In this document: positions 46,576 through 57,398 of the stretch, piece by piece
How positions within the stretch are numbered: position 1 is the first letter of the stretch
Layout of the letters: each line of letters starts with the position of its first letter
From: Plantago ovata
Taxonomy: Eukaryota > Streptophyta > Magnoliopsida > Lamiales > Plantaginaceae
Assembly: GCA_028274465.1 (NCBI GenBank)
Contig: CM051457.1
Span: 10,071,908-10,135,907 of the forward strand
Reading direction: 5' to 3'
Length of the DNA: 64,000 bases
The notes under the pieces: model-generated
Databases searched by the model: none
The model's input: the letters and a program-made list of their open reading frames with translations, nothing else
Told to the model about the DNA's origin: nothing
Position numbers and translations under genes: made by a program

Positions 46576-47457
46576 GGCCGCGACTGGCAGAACGCCATTG
46601 CCATCTTCTTCTCCTTTCTTTCTTCTTTCCGTTTTTCATCTTCTCATCTCCATTTCTCCTTCAAAACTTCACCATTTTCATCCATTTTGGTAGCAAATTG
46701 AAGCTTATTGCACAAGGAACAAGGAACAACCTTCAATTTGGATTTTTTTTGGTCAATTTGTGCAAAATCAAAGGTATGAACTCTAACCCTTATTTGATTT
46801 TTAATTTGGGAATTATCTAATTGTTGGTTAAATTGTCAAATGTATGTTACATAGTAGTTGATACAAGTATATTTTGCTTAAATGTGTAGTTCATTGTTGT
46901 TAAAATTGAGTAATGAATCGATTTTGGGATTTTATTAATTTGGGGATTTCTTAAATTATGGAAATGTATGTTAGTATTAAGTAGATATTAGTTGTTATAG
47001 TTGAATGTTAGTTTTGGATTATGTTAATTTGGGTTTGTTAATTAAAATCGAGACTTAGATCAATTTAGGGCTTTTTTAGTTTTGTATTTAATCGAATTTA
47101 ATGTTCCATAACTAGGTTATGTACTTATATAAGGTTAATTTTGTAGTTGAATACGATAAAATAGAGTAATTTATGAAAATCGAGACTTGTAGCTCAATTT
47201 GGGGGTTTTGAAATAAAGTGAAAATGGGTTCGAGATGATGATATGATGATGATGTTAGGTTAGAGATGATGTTCATATGGTTGTTGTTGACAATGCTAGG
47301 CTAGAGATGATGTTGTTAATGGTTGGTTGATTGGTGATAAGGTTGATGATGTTAGGCTAGAGATGATGTTGTTATATGGTTGATTGGTGATATGGTTGAT
47401 AATGTTAGGCTAGAGATATGTTCATATGGTTGTTGTTGATGATGCTAGTCTAGAGAT

Positions 47458-47646
47458 GTGATACCCATACGTGCTCGTTCCAAGATTGAGTATATAGAGA
47501 AGGACGAGTCCATAACCAACTCGTTCCAGTCGGATTTAGTGGATGATGTAGCACGACGCCCTATACAGGATAAAGATGGGCAGTTTGCCCTGCACGAGGA
47601 TCATTTTGTAGAGTTAGAGTTGGAGGAACCTTTAATTGGTAATTAA
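47458..47646 (+). pseudogene. Possible C-terminal remnant of a CACTA TNP2 transposase
   Basis: A 62-codon open frame reads IPIRARSKIEYIEKDESITN then an acidic stretch ending FVELELEEPLIGN. This acidic tail with an aromatic near the end resembles the extreme C-terminus of CACTA TNP2 proteins, and its place just upstream of the TnpA-type gene is where TNP2 ends in complete elements. Nothing of the catalytic region is present upstream; instead there is a repeat of GATGATGTTAGGCTAGAGAT words. Alternatively it is a leader exon of the next gene, but splicing it to 47776 brings an early stop. Confidence 0.4.
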
Positions 47647-47775
47647 TAAATTATGTTGCTATGTCATTTATATGTATATTCCCTTGTGTGTGCATTTACG
47701 TTAATTGATAATGCTTTATATTGTACGTGCATATTTCATATCATCATACTAACCTTGATATTGTTTTATTTGCAG

Positions 47776-49706
47776 ATGCCGAAACCTAGGTGCAACTACA
47801 TTCCACCCGAGTTACGAGTTCCTGGAGCCCCAGGGTACGAGCAGGGTGTAGTTCCACCCATCATTGAATTATCGGAGGGGAGTAGCTCCTCATCGTCAAC
47901 TAGGAAGAAGAAGGCTAAGTTTGACCCATTTGCGAACCTACCTGCTGATGGTTGTCCATACGAGACGCCGACCCTGGGTGCCATGTATAAGGGGAAGCCT
48001 GTTCTGTTCCCTAACGGGAAAGCTGCGTAAGTACACTTTTCTGTTGTTTAGTTTATTGTTTAACTTGTGACATATTACGTATACTTTATTATGCTTATTC
48101 ATTCTTATTTGTATTTAACAATCATAATAGGTTTTACCCTGCATCTGCCCATTCGAAGATCGGTGACATCATCAACTCCAGGTTCATCGCTCCAACACCA
48201 TCTGAGGACCGTGGTGGGGAGAAGTGGTCAAGGCTGCCTGACCATGTCATTGGCTTCTACTTCGATGAGCTGCGGGTATTGTAACAATCTTAAATGTTTA
48301 GTAAACGTTGTTTTATTTTTATTCTAAATTTACGTGAGTGGTATGTTAGCCACTATATTTGGGTGATATGTTAGTCACCATGTGTTAGTTGTTTTTTTAG
48401 GGCAATGTGAGTGGTATGTTAGCCACTATATTTGGGTGATATGTTAGTCACCATTGTGCTTACGTTGATCTTGTTCTTGTTGTATTGATTGTTGTGTCGT
48501 TCTAAATTGGTTGTTTTGGTGGTTAGAAACACTACTACTTGCCAAACGTGCTATTGAAGGAGCTTTGGTTTGTTTTCAACACTGTTGGTTCTCGTTGTTA
48601 CCGAGACAAGGTCCACGACCTTAAGGAGTCTCGAGTGAGGCCTAGATTCATCCATGAAAGCGAGTGGCCTCTGTGGTTGGCTTACTGGAAGACACAGGAT
48701 GCTGAGGACCTAGCAGATCAGAACAAGAAGAATCGAGCACGGGCGGACAGAAGCAGCTCCGGTGAAGACGAGGACTATTCGAAGCACCATCTCGGCACAC
48801 AGTCTCAGGCCACTCGTGACCTCAATGCAGTAAGTTAACTTGTGCTTTACTCCAGTCACTTTCAATATTCTTAAAATTTTATTGTAAACACTGACACTTA
48901 TTACTTTGCAAAATGAACAGAGGCTCACTGGACAAGGATGCTTGTCGTACTTGACCATGGTGAGAAATGCCAAGTTCAAGAACGGCGAGTGGACATGCAA
49001 GAAAGCCAAGAAACTGAATGTAAGTACATAAATGAGTACTTTGAGTTACTTGTACTGTATTTCTTTTTAAAAAGTTTCTATATGTATTGTAATATATCAA
49101 CTCATGTATTGCTTAACTGCTTGTAGGAGGAGGTTGAGGCTTTTTACTTGGTTAAGATGGAAGAGAAGGGTGACATACTTACGATGGAGGAAGAGAACGC
49201 TGCCTTCCTCGAGGTGAACCCTCCTGGCCCTAAGTGGTCGATCTATGGCTTAGGGAACTTGGGACGTTCTCTTGCAGCTGAATCATTGCAGCGCTCATCC
49301 GGTTCTACCTCCAGCACAGATTCTCGAATGGCTGAGGAGATGGCAGCACTTAGGGCCGAGAATGCTAGGATGAAGAGCATTCAGGACACACTTGTGTCTC
49401 AGGTATATTCATTTGTATGCTAATATTATGTTGATATGTCATGTAGATGTATAACCACTTGTATGCTCATTTACATTGCTTGCATCTATCTTTCATATTC
49501 TTAACTACATCGATCATTACTTGTGTCAGGTGGAGACGCAGAATTTGGTGCTGAAGAAGATTCTGGAGAAGCATCCCATTGACATGGACCCGTTCGCAGA
49601 GGGAGCTGTGTTTCAGACCGGGGAGGGGAGCCCTGGTACGGCGGGGAGTGCGGGTTTGCAAGGCAGTTCTCATGCTCCTTCGGCTTCCAGTGGTCGTCGT
49701 CCCTAG
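47776..49706 (+). CDS. Ptta/En/Spm (Transposase_24) protein of the CACTA element
   Basis: Six exons in frame: 47776-48026, 48131-48275, 48527-48829, 48921-49019, 49127-49402 and 49530-49706, giving 416 residues with start MPKPRCNYIPPELRV. A Ser-rich and basic N-terminal part is followed by the Ptta/En/Spm core. Features are LPNVLLKELWFVFNTVGSRC, EWPLWLAYWKTQDAEDLADQ, NKKNRARADRSS and a region with NPPGPKWSIYGLGNLGRSL. The C-terminal part, MAALRAENARMKSIQDTLVS to NLVLKKILEKH, looks like a coiled coil. Such proteins are the TnpA-like DNA-binding partner of CACTA transposition, acting on the subterminal repeats. The frame is fully open, so it may still be made and act on related elements in trans. 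Confidence 0.85.
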
Positions 49707-49917
49707 ATTTCTACATTTTAGTTGGGCATTTGTAGTAAAACTTTCACATTTACATTTGTAGTAAACGTTTTTCTATTTTGAAGAATCGAATTTTATTGAA
49801 TTTTATTTTCAATTCAAATTTAATGATTTTTAATTTTTAGTACGTAAATTTATATTATTAAACAGGTTGTTGTACAATTATCAAGAAAAGTAATAAAAAA
49901 AAATTTTAAGAAAAAAA

Positions 49918-50258
49918 AATTTACCAACGGATAACTTTATCCGTCGGTAAGTGCCGGTTGACTAAGTCAATCGGTCATACCGACGGATAACGTTATCCGT
50001 CGGTAAACGTCACCGACGGATAAATTTATCCGTCGGTCAGACGAATAAGGGCTGGTCAACGCCCCTATTCGTCAGTCCGTCGGTATTATTCGTCGCTAAA
50101 TTTAGCGACGAATAAGATCCGACGGTAACGGCATTACCGACGGATAAAATAGCGACGGGCTATTTATCCGTCGGTAAGTGGTTACCGATCCGTCGGTAAG
50201 TACTTACCGACGGATCGGTACCCGGATACCGACGGATACCATCCGTCGGTAAAGTTTC
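49918..50258. repeat. Right subterminal repeats of the CACTA element
   Basis: ACCGACGGATAA and TTATCCGTCGGTA type words are repeated about fifteen times in both directions, denser than on the left side. Several adjacent pairs form perfect hairpins, for example GACGGATAACGTTATCCGTC. Confidence 0.88.
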
Positions 50259-50275
50259 CAGTTCTTGTAGTGAAA

Positions 50276-50360
50276 CAGAGCACCGCGAAATGTGAGATCA
50301 TGGGATGTATTGTTAAGATCATGGGACATATGCCAGAGATCATGGGAACTTTTTCTGAAC
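50276..50360. repeat. Continuation of the array unit beyond the CACTA insertion
   Basis: ACAGAGCACCGCGAAATGTG followed by GAGATCATGGGATGTATTG and CATATGCCAGAGATCATGGG match 46042-46110, proving that the CACTA element interrupted a pre-existing tandem unit. Confidence 0.9.
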
Positions 50361-50566
50361 GTACCAACCTAGCTAACCCCGTTCTCCATTACCAAACAAA
50401 TAATTTAATAATTTCCTTCTCTTTTTTTTTTTTTTTTTTTTTTTTCAGAGAACAATTTCGTTTTCTCCTATCTATATCTACTATATATAAAGTGCCCATT
50501 AACACAGATTGCACAACCCACCCACTCACTCCCTCACACAATCCCAAAACAGGGGACGCCAAAAAA

Positions 50567-50698
50567 ATGGAAGGCAAATACTTGATGCGCTGCTGCTTCT
50601 TCATCTCCTTACTCGCCTTTGTCTCCCTCTTCTCACTCTTCCACATCCCCAACTCCGACAAAGCCGAGCTCCTCCAGTGCGCCACCAACTCCGCCTAG
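50567..50698 (+). CDS. Possible small secreted peptide (43 residues, perhaps truncated)
   Basis: A TATATATAAAG box lies at about 50482, then a C-rich leader and ATG at 50567. The frame MEGKYLMRCCFFISLLAFVS continues into LFSLFHIPNSDK, an apparent signal peptide or membrane segment, and stops after LLQCATNSA. Reading past the stop in the same frame gives SKNRLLRHPTTAGEK and then runs into a GAA microsatellite. This would suit a small secreted peptide precursor whose mature part lies after a stop, so it may be a pseudogene. I do not recognise the family. Confidence 0.35.
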   Translation: MEGKYLMRCCFFISLLAFVSLFSLFHIPNSDKAELLQCATNSA

Positions 50699-50744
50699 TG
50701 CACTTCCAAGAACCGCCTCCTCCGCCACCCCACCACCGCCGGAG

Positions 50745-50870
50745 AAAAAAGAAGAAAGAAGAAAGAGAAGAAGAAGAAGAAGAAGAAAGAAGAAGAAAGA
50801 AGAGAGAGAAGAAGAAGAAGAAAAAAGAAGAAAGGATTCGCTGTGATTGTTTCTGAGAAAGAAAAAGAAA
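50745..50870. repeat. GAA/AAG microsatellite
   Basis: About 125 bases of purine-only GAA, GAAA and GAGA units, encoding Lys/Glu/Arg runs in every plus frame. It explains the long open frames here. Confidence 0.9.
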
Positions 50871-52432
50871 GAATGGAGAAGATAGAATGGTTTATTGCAA
50901 AAAGGATCATTATTTACATTTATTACAGTGACCCCCGAAATTTTGAAAAGTTTTGTATTGTTTTGTAGCTTCTTAGTTGGGGTAGTTTTATAATTTATAT
51001 AAGTTGGTCTATACTAGAGACCGTCTACTAGGAGACGCACTCTAAGAAAATGGTTGGATTTGCAAACGTTATTACTTATACTTATTTTAACTCTTAATTT
51101 GGTCTTTATATACAAACACTCTGCAACTTCTCAAATCATTCAATCAGTTTCTTATACACATTTTGCTTTCCCAAAATTTTCTCATTGCAATTGGCATAGT
51201 GATTCTTAGGAATATGATGAACAATAGATAAGTTCGAAATAAGTTTGAGAGGGTTATAAATTTAAGTTTAAATCATTACACACATAAAAAACACGATTAA
51301 CTATTTTTTTTCCAAGTCTTATCTTAGAAACTGCTATCCCAATAGCAATGCGAAACTCTTGAGAAAACATAACTGTATATTTTTCAAAGAAAATTAAAAG
51401 TAATTCAACTAGAAAATTGTTAAATAACTGAGGAAGTATGTGCTTTGAGGGGGTGGGGTTTAAATATGAGAAAATACATGTATAATATGAATGAAGAACA
51501 GGATGTGGTAATAGAGGAAATTATTCATACTATTAGATAGAAATAATAATATGACTATCGTCCACAATTTCAATTCTCGATTTGTTGTGCTGAAACGTGG
51601 GGCTCAGTTAAGTTTAATATTGTGAGTTGTGACACATACAAAAGTGTTGAGAGTATTGATCACTTATTCTTTTCCTTCATAGTTTGTACCTTGTGCAAAA
51701 GGAGGAAAATCTTACTCTGATTAGGATTCGACATGAGCCGGTTGAGCTTGTTGCTGGAGCGAATTCGCTAGTGCTTGCTTCAAATACTCCATAATTAACT
51801 TTATAACGTCCTTCTCTTCTCCTACTTGCTCCCAAGTCCCAACTGATGCCAAATACAAGCATAAGGCCGAAGCCCAAGGATAGGGAATGATGAACGAGCC
51901 ATCAAATTTCTCAATCTATTGAACGACCATAGATTTGATATCCTCTTAAATAACTTAAATAACCAGGGAGTATCATTTGCACACTTAAGGAATATAACAA
52001 TTGCTAGAAACTTAATTCATCAAAGCATATATTCTAGTACTGTAAGACCAGTTAACTGCTCTGAGGTAAGATGGTCTACCATTACCATCAAGTCACCAAC
52101 CTTCTTTATTTTAATTTTTACTCCATGTGGTGCAATTGGAGTGATCAATTTTCTGAAAATTAAAAAGAAGAATAAAGGAATATAGAATTTATAAAAAAAA
52201 TAATTACAAGTTGAGATTTAATTGACGTTGACCAGTGTACAAGTGTGTACTATCTGACTTCTAGAAGCCATGAAGTATGTACAAGAAAGAAAGTCAAAGG
52301 GACAAAATGGCCTCCCGATAATGTCACATGCCAAAACCTTGTTTCAGGTCGTAGACCATGCATTTCTCATTTTATTTTCACTTAATTATACAATATTAAA
52401 GGCTGGCTTGACTAACATCGATCATTAAACTC
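50871..52432. other. Intergenic, no gene
   Basis: AT-rich sequence. A short GC-richer stretch at about 51700-51890 (ACTTGCTCCCAAGTCCC, GGCCGAAGCCCAAGG) may be an old repeat fragment, but no family could be assigned. The last 250 bases lead into the promoter of small-protein copy F. Confidence 0.5.
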
Positions 52433-52440
52433 TTTATAAG
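52433..52440 (+). promoter_or_regulatory. TATA box of copy F
   Basis: TTTATAAG about 145 bases upstream of the start codon; a CTCTCTGC leader element follows at about 52525. Confidence 0.5.
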
Positions 52441-52579
52441 TACATAGATTGAGTGATTAAAATTCAAGCCAACAAACTTTTAACATTCTTACTCAAATAG
52501 TAGTATCTTCAACGTTTCCCTTTCTCTCTGCGCTATAATCCCAAACTTATCCAATTTCATTTTCGTCTCTACTTCTAAA

Positions 52580-52909
52580 ATGGATCAAGAACTGTGGCAC
52601 GACGGACAAGTCTGCTGGCCAAGGTCTATCTCCGTTAGGAAATACGGCCGATTTGTATGGACTGATGAAGCGCCAGTAACAAGATCTAAAGCTCCCATTT
52701 GGTCGCAGTTATGGAAGAAGTTGAAGAAAGAGAAGAAAAGAGCGTTTAAGGGTTCGAATTCTATGAGGTTCACTTATGATCCAGACTCGTATTCCCAGAA
52801 TTTCGATCATGGTTCGCTTCAGGCCGAGCCTGAAGATTTTTCCCGCTCCTTTTCAGCTCGGTTTGCGGCTCCATTGAGAATGTTACAGGAGAACAAATTA
52901 TTTGTTTGA
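52580..52909 (+). CDS. Small plant protein, divergent family member F (unknown function)
   Basis: Single exon, 109 residues, start MDQELWHDGQVCWPRSISVR. It shares IWSQLWKKLKKEKKR, FTYDPDSYSQNFDHG and FSRSFSARFAAP with copies A-E. It differs in a longer, Trp-rich N-terminus, a standard-looking SNSMRFTYDP core and an extra C-terminal LRMLQENKLFV. It lies 17 kb from copy E, on the opposite strand, with unrelated flanks. Its closer fit to the general plant family makes it the likely conserved founder, with A-E a lineage-specific expansion; this is inference. Confidence 0.8.
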   Translation: MDQELWHDGQVCWPRSISVRKYGRFVWTDEAPVTRSKAPIWSQLWKKLKKEKKRAFKGSNSMRFTYDPDSYSQNFDHGSLQAEPEDFSRSFSARFAAPLRMLQENKLFV

Positions 52910-54690
<1,781 letters not shown>

Positions 54691-55464
54691 GTCACCATAA
54701 TCTCAAATCAAATAATTGAATCAATCTTCTCCAGTTGCACAACTCAATCCTCAGTTCTTCTTGATGTCACTCTAAGTACCTGAGATTAACAAAGGCACGT
54801 GTGGATGTGTGATTAACCCGGATTGCCTATGGTCAAACCGGTGAGAGACTTTACTTGAAGGAGGTTGCTAATTCTCCTTGTCTTAATGTAATAAATGTGA
54901 ATAGTTAATACATGTTACCTTGACTTTGGAATTGGAGCCCTTTTATAGATATTGGACTTCCTTACGTCGGTCCAATCTTATGCTTCCATCTGTCGCCTCC
55001 TCCTTCTTCCACATGTATTGAGTAGGCCCAACGTTGACCTTCATGGGCTTGGCCCAGGCCCACTTAGATGTATCTTCTAGTGTCCTCCAGAAGCTCTTAT
55101 CTTCTTCCGTGGCTCTCTTCTTCGAGGTCCTTATTGTGAATCTCTTCCTGGTTCAAGCATACAACAAAGTAGACCAAGTATTTAAGGTTCGTAATAAACG
55201 AGACTCGTACCGCCCAACCTGATCTGGTTCTGGACGACGCCACTTATCCGCATGTCGATCTTTCTGGACCTCAAACCGTCCGTGTCTCTCTGGTGCCTTA
55301 TTTTAATAAACCGGGGCGCATTGTAAAAATGCCTCCTAGGTTCGTATAACTCGAGGTGCGGAACCTCACGAGCCGCAGACGAGCTTCATCGTTTATAGCT
55401 AGAGAGAGCTTCCTAGTTCGTAGAAAGACGCACCGTACGAACTAGACATATTTTCATATCAACA
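54691..55464. other. Unclassified GC-richer repeat, possibly an LTR fragment
   Basis: The region stands out by composition (CGAGGTGCGGAACCTCACG, GGCTTGGCCCAGGCCC) and by TATA-like TTTTATAGATATTGG, followed about 500 bases later by ATTTTCATATCA. This is the look of a plant LTR. No target duplication or internal domain was found, so the element is not proved. No host gene is seen here. Confidence 0.3.
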
Positions 55465-55472
55465 AATATGAT

Positions 55473-55602
55473 GGCTAGTGATATAGCCAGAGCTAAAATT
55501 ACTAATGCCAGAGCAATTTGTGCACTTTTAGGAATGATTAGTGTTTATGAAAGGTAAATTGCTCTAGCATTAGTAATTTTAGCTCTGGCTATATCACTAG
55601 CC
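55473..55602. mobile_element. 130-bp fold-back MITE with 8-bp target duplication (hAT-like)
   Basis: GGCTAGTGATATAGCCAGAG continues as CTAAAATTACTAATGC and is mirrored at the right end by the exact reverse complement with one mismatch over about 47 bases. AATATGAT flanks both ends (55465-55472 and 55603-55610). An 8-base duplication points to the hAT superfamily, though the ends lack the usual CA. The loop is about 35 bases. The RNA would form one long hairpin. Confidence 0.85.
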
Positions 55603-55640
55603 AATATGATTAGCAATCTCATTGCTTTCTCTGTAGACAA

Positions 55641-55910
55641 AACGAACTTCTACTCTTTCCAAATCCAACAACTCAATGGCCTCCTCCAATGCAGCTGCAC
55701 TCTAACTACTTCTTTCATGTCCATAGTTGATATATCAAGTTTAGAATCTATTAGATTTTTGCAATCAAGTGGTAAACACAGTTCTATTCCAAGCATAAGA
55801 GGCTGGAATTCTGCCATGTTGTGATCAGTGTGCCTGTCCAAAAAAACTGCACTAGCCCTTACAACTTTCCATCAGTATCTATGATAATGCACTCTGCTCA
55901 TGCTTTTCCA
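55641..55910 (-). pseudogene. RNase H-like (RVT_3) fragment
   Basis: On the minus strand MAEFQPLMLGIELCLPLDC plus KNLI resembles the AEYEALLLGLELALELGCKN block of plant RNase H-like domains found in LINE polyproteins and related host genes. An upstream DTDG-like stretch fits the same fold. Only this piece remains and the rest cannot be read, so it is a relic. The MITE lies just beside it. Confidence 0.45.
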
Positions 55911-56660
55911 TGGAGGGATCATTTGATCAATCAATATTTAAGCAGATAAAGTTTTGGGGAGGGGGTGACCAAGTGAAAATTAGAGGGGCTAGAGTATTAT
56001 TTGATTGAGTGTGTGCAAAGCCCATATGATTCTTAACCAAGCCATCAAGACAAATATACCGTGTTTATTTATGAAGTATTAAAGAAGGGGAGAAACGATT
56101 ATCGTTCAGGGATGGGCCTGGGCGGTTGTTCGACCTAGTATAGAATGTGTTTTTCGAAGCTAGATTAGCACACATTATACTATTATAGGACCACTTTTTT
56201 TTTTTCAAAAATACTTCGAGGCTCCTTCTAGGCTTGAAATCGTCCGAATTAGCGAGATTGGTCTGTATTTCTCTTTGCTAACACTTGTATATTCAGCTTA
56301 GGTTGAACCTTTGGAAATTTATAAGATCTTGGTTGTGCAACATAGTAAAATTTGTTCTTTTATCTGTAATTTTCACAATAAATCATTTATTTTTTTAATC
56401 AGTATCTGTGAGCCTAAACATAATTATTACTGTTTTGTATGTAAACATTTTTGTACAAATCATGTGTATTTAATTGAATTAAGTTGTCCAATTGTGAACC
56501 GGCTCTGAACAATCACCGAGAATTAAAGAGGGCAAATTTGCCTCAGAGACCACGTTTGCATCATCGCAATGCACCATGGTACAAGTCGTTGTTTGATTTA
56601 TTTTTTCCACGAGGGCACCGGCTTGAATTTACCCAATTTAAATGTCCAGGCAAGCAGGGA
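55911..56660. other. Intergenic, no gene
   Basis: At about 56109 CAGGGATGGGCCTGGGCGG looks like a hAT-type terminal sequence, but no matching inverted copy (CCCAGGCCCATCCCTG) was found downstream of the hAT-like gene. Confidence 0.45.
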
Positions 56661-56720
56661 AGGCCCATTAACTATTCCAGCCCAAACAGGCTCACTCACG
56701 GACTATCCCAGCCCAATCGA
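56661..56720 (+). promoter_or_regulatory. Site II type promoter motifs (GGCCCA/AGCCCA)
   Basis: AGGCCCATTA, CAGCCCAAAC and CAGCCCAATC lie within 60 bases, some 150-200 bases before a 5' UTR exon that ends at the donor 56867. TGGGCY elements of this kind are typical of constitutively expressed plant genes. Confidence 0.5.
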
Positions 56721-57398
56721 ACAGGAAAAGCGAAAGACTAGTTCGTTTCTGTCATCTATCATCTAATGATTCTTATCTCATCGGCAAAATACTTGTGATT
56801 TGAATTCGTCGCGTTCCGAGCTGCGTATTCTCTTTCTTTCCGACCGGCGGCGAATCCGTATTTTTGGTAAGCTTCCGTCTTTATTTTTTCTCTCCACCGC
56901 ACTAATTTTCACTGATGCTGTTTCTTCAAGTTATGGATTCGATTCGATCATTTGGTTAGCTTCTAGGGTTTACTAAATTGGGGATTTTCAGCTTTCTTAA
57001 TCTGTTTGTATACAAAATCTGTATAAATTTCTCAGTTGTTCTTTCCAGATGTCATCAACGCTCATAAATCCTTTGAAAATCTAAACCCAAACATAGAAAT
57101 CATGTTTAGTTCCTTTTTGCACCTAGATTTGTATTTGTGACACTAGATATAACTGTCCATAGTACTATGACCGTCGATAGTTTTCAGTGTAATAGACTTT
57201 GTTACAATTTGTGTTAACTGCGTTGTTCTCGATCCCCGAGAACAGAACCAAATGTGAACTCACAAAGTGTAGCAGGACAGGGCATATTTAGTTTCAGTTC
57301 TCGTGCCTGCAGCTAGGAGTAGGAATATGATGCTGTGTTTTTGGAGAATTTTGAAGTATGGTACGCCTAATTATGCTTATTATTTCAGATTTTGAAGT

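Larger units (their letters stand above)
46303..50272 (+). mobile_element. CACTA (En/Spm) transposon, internally deleted, 3.97 kb
   Basis: Starts CACTACAAAAAATCAG and ends CCAGTTCTTGTAGTG, with imperfect terminal repeats of about 30 bases that continue into AACTTTACCGACGGAT. The flanking 3-base AAA on both sides is the target duplication (ambiguous because it fell in an A-run). Dense subterminal repeats of ACCGACGGATAA in both orientations occupy the first 270 and last 350 bases, as expected for TnpA-type binding sites. It carries a complete Ptta/En/Spm gene but no DDE transposase, so it is probably non-autonomous. The empty site is visible in the neighbouring array unit at about 46014-46050. 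Confidence 0.93.

Noticed and set aside
46300-50360. CRISPR-like array suggested by regularly spaced ACCGACGGAT repeats
   Set aside because: These are CACTA subterminal repeats in both orientations with irregular spacing, in a eukaryotic genome.
50270-50698. 142-codon frame starting upstream of the possible peptide
   Set aside because: The upstream half is satellite-array and poly(T) sequence; the TATA box at 50482 supports the later start at 50567.
56109-56130. hAT-like terminal sequence CAGGGATGGGCCTGGG as left end for the 57399 gene
   Set aside because: No matching inverted end was found to the right of 59483, so it cannot be paired.
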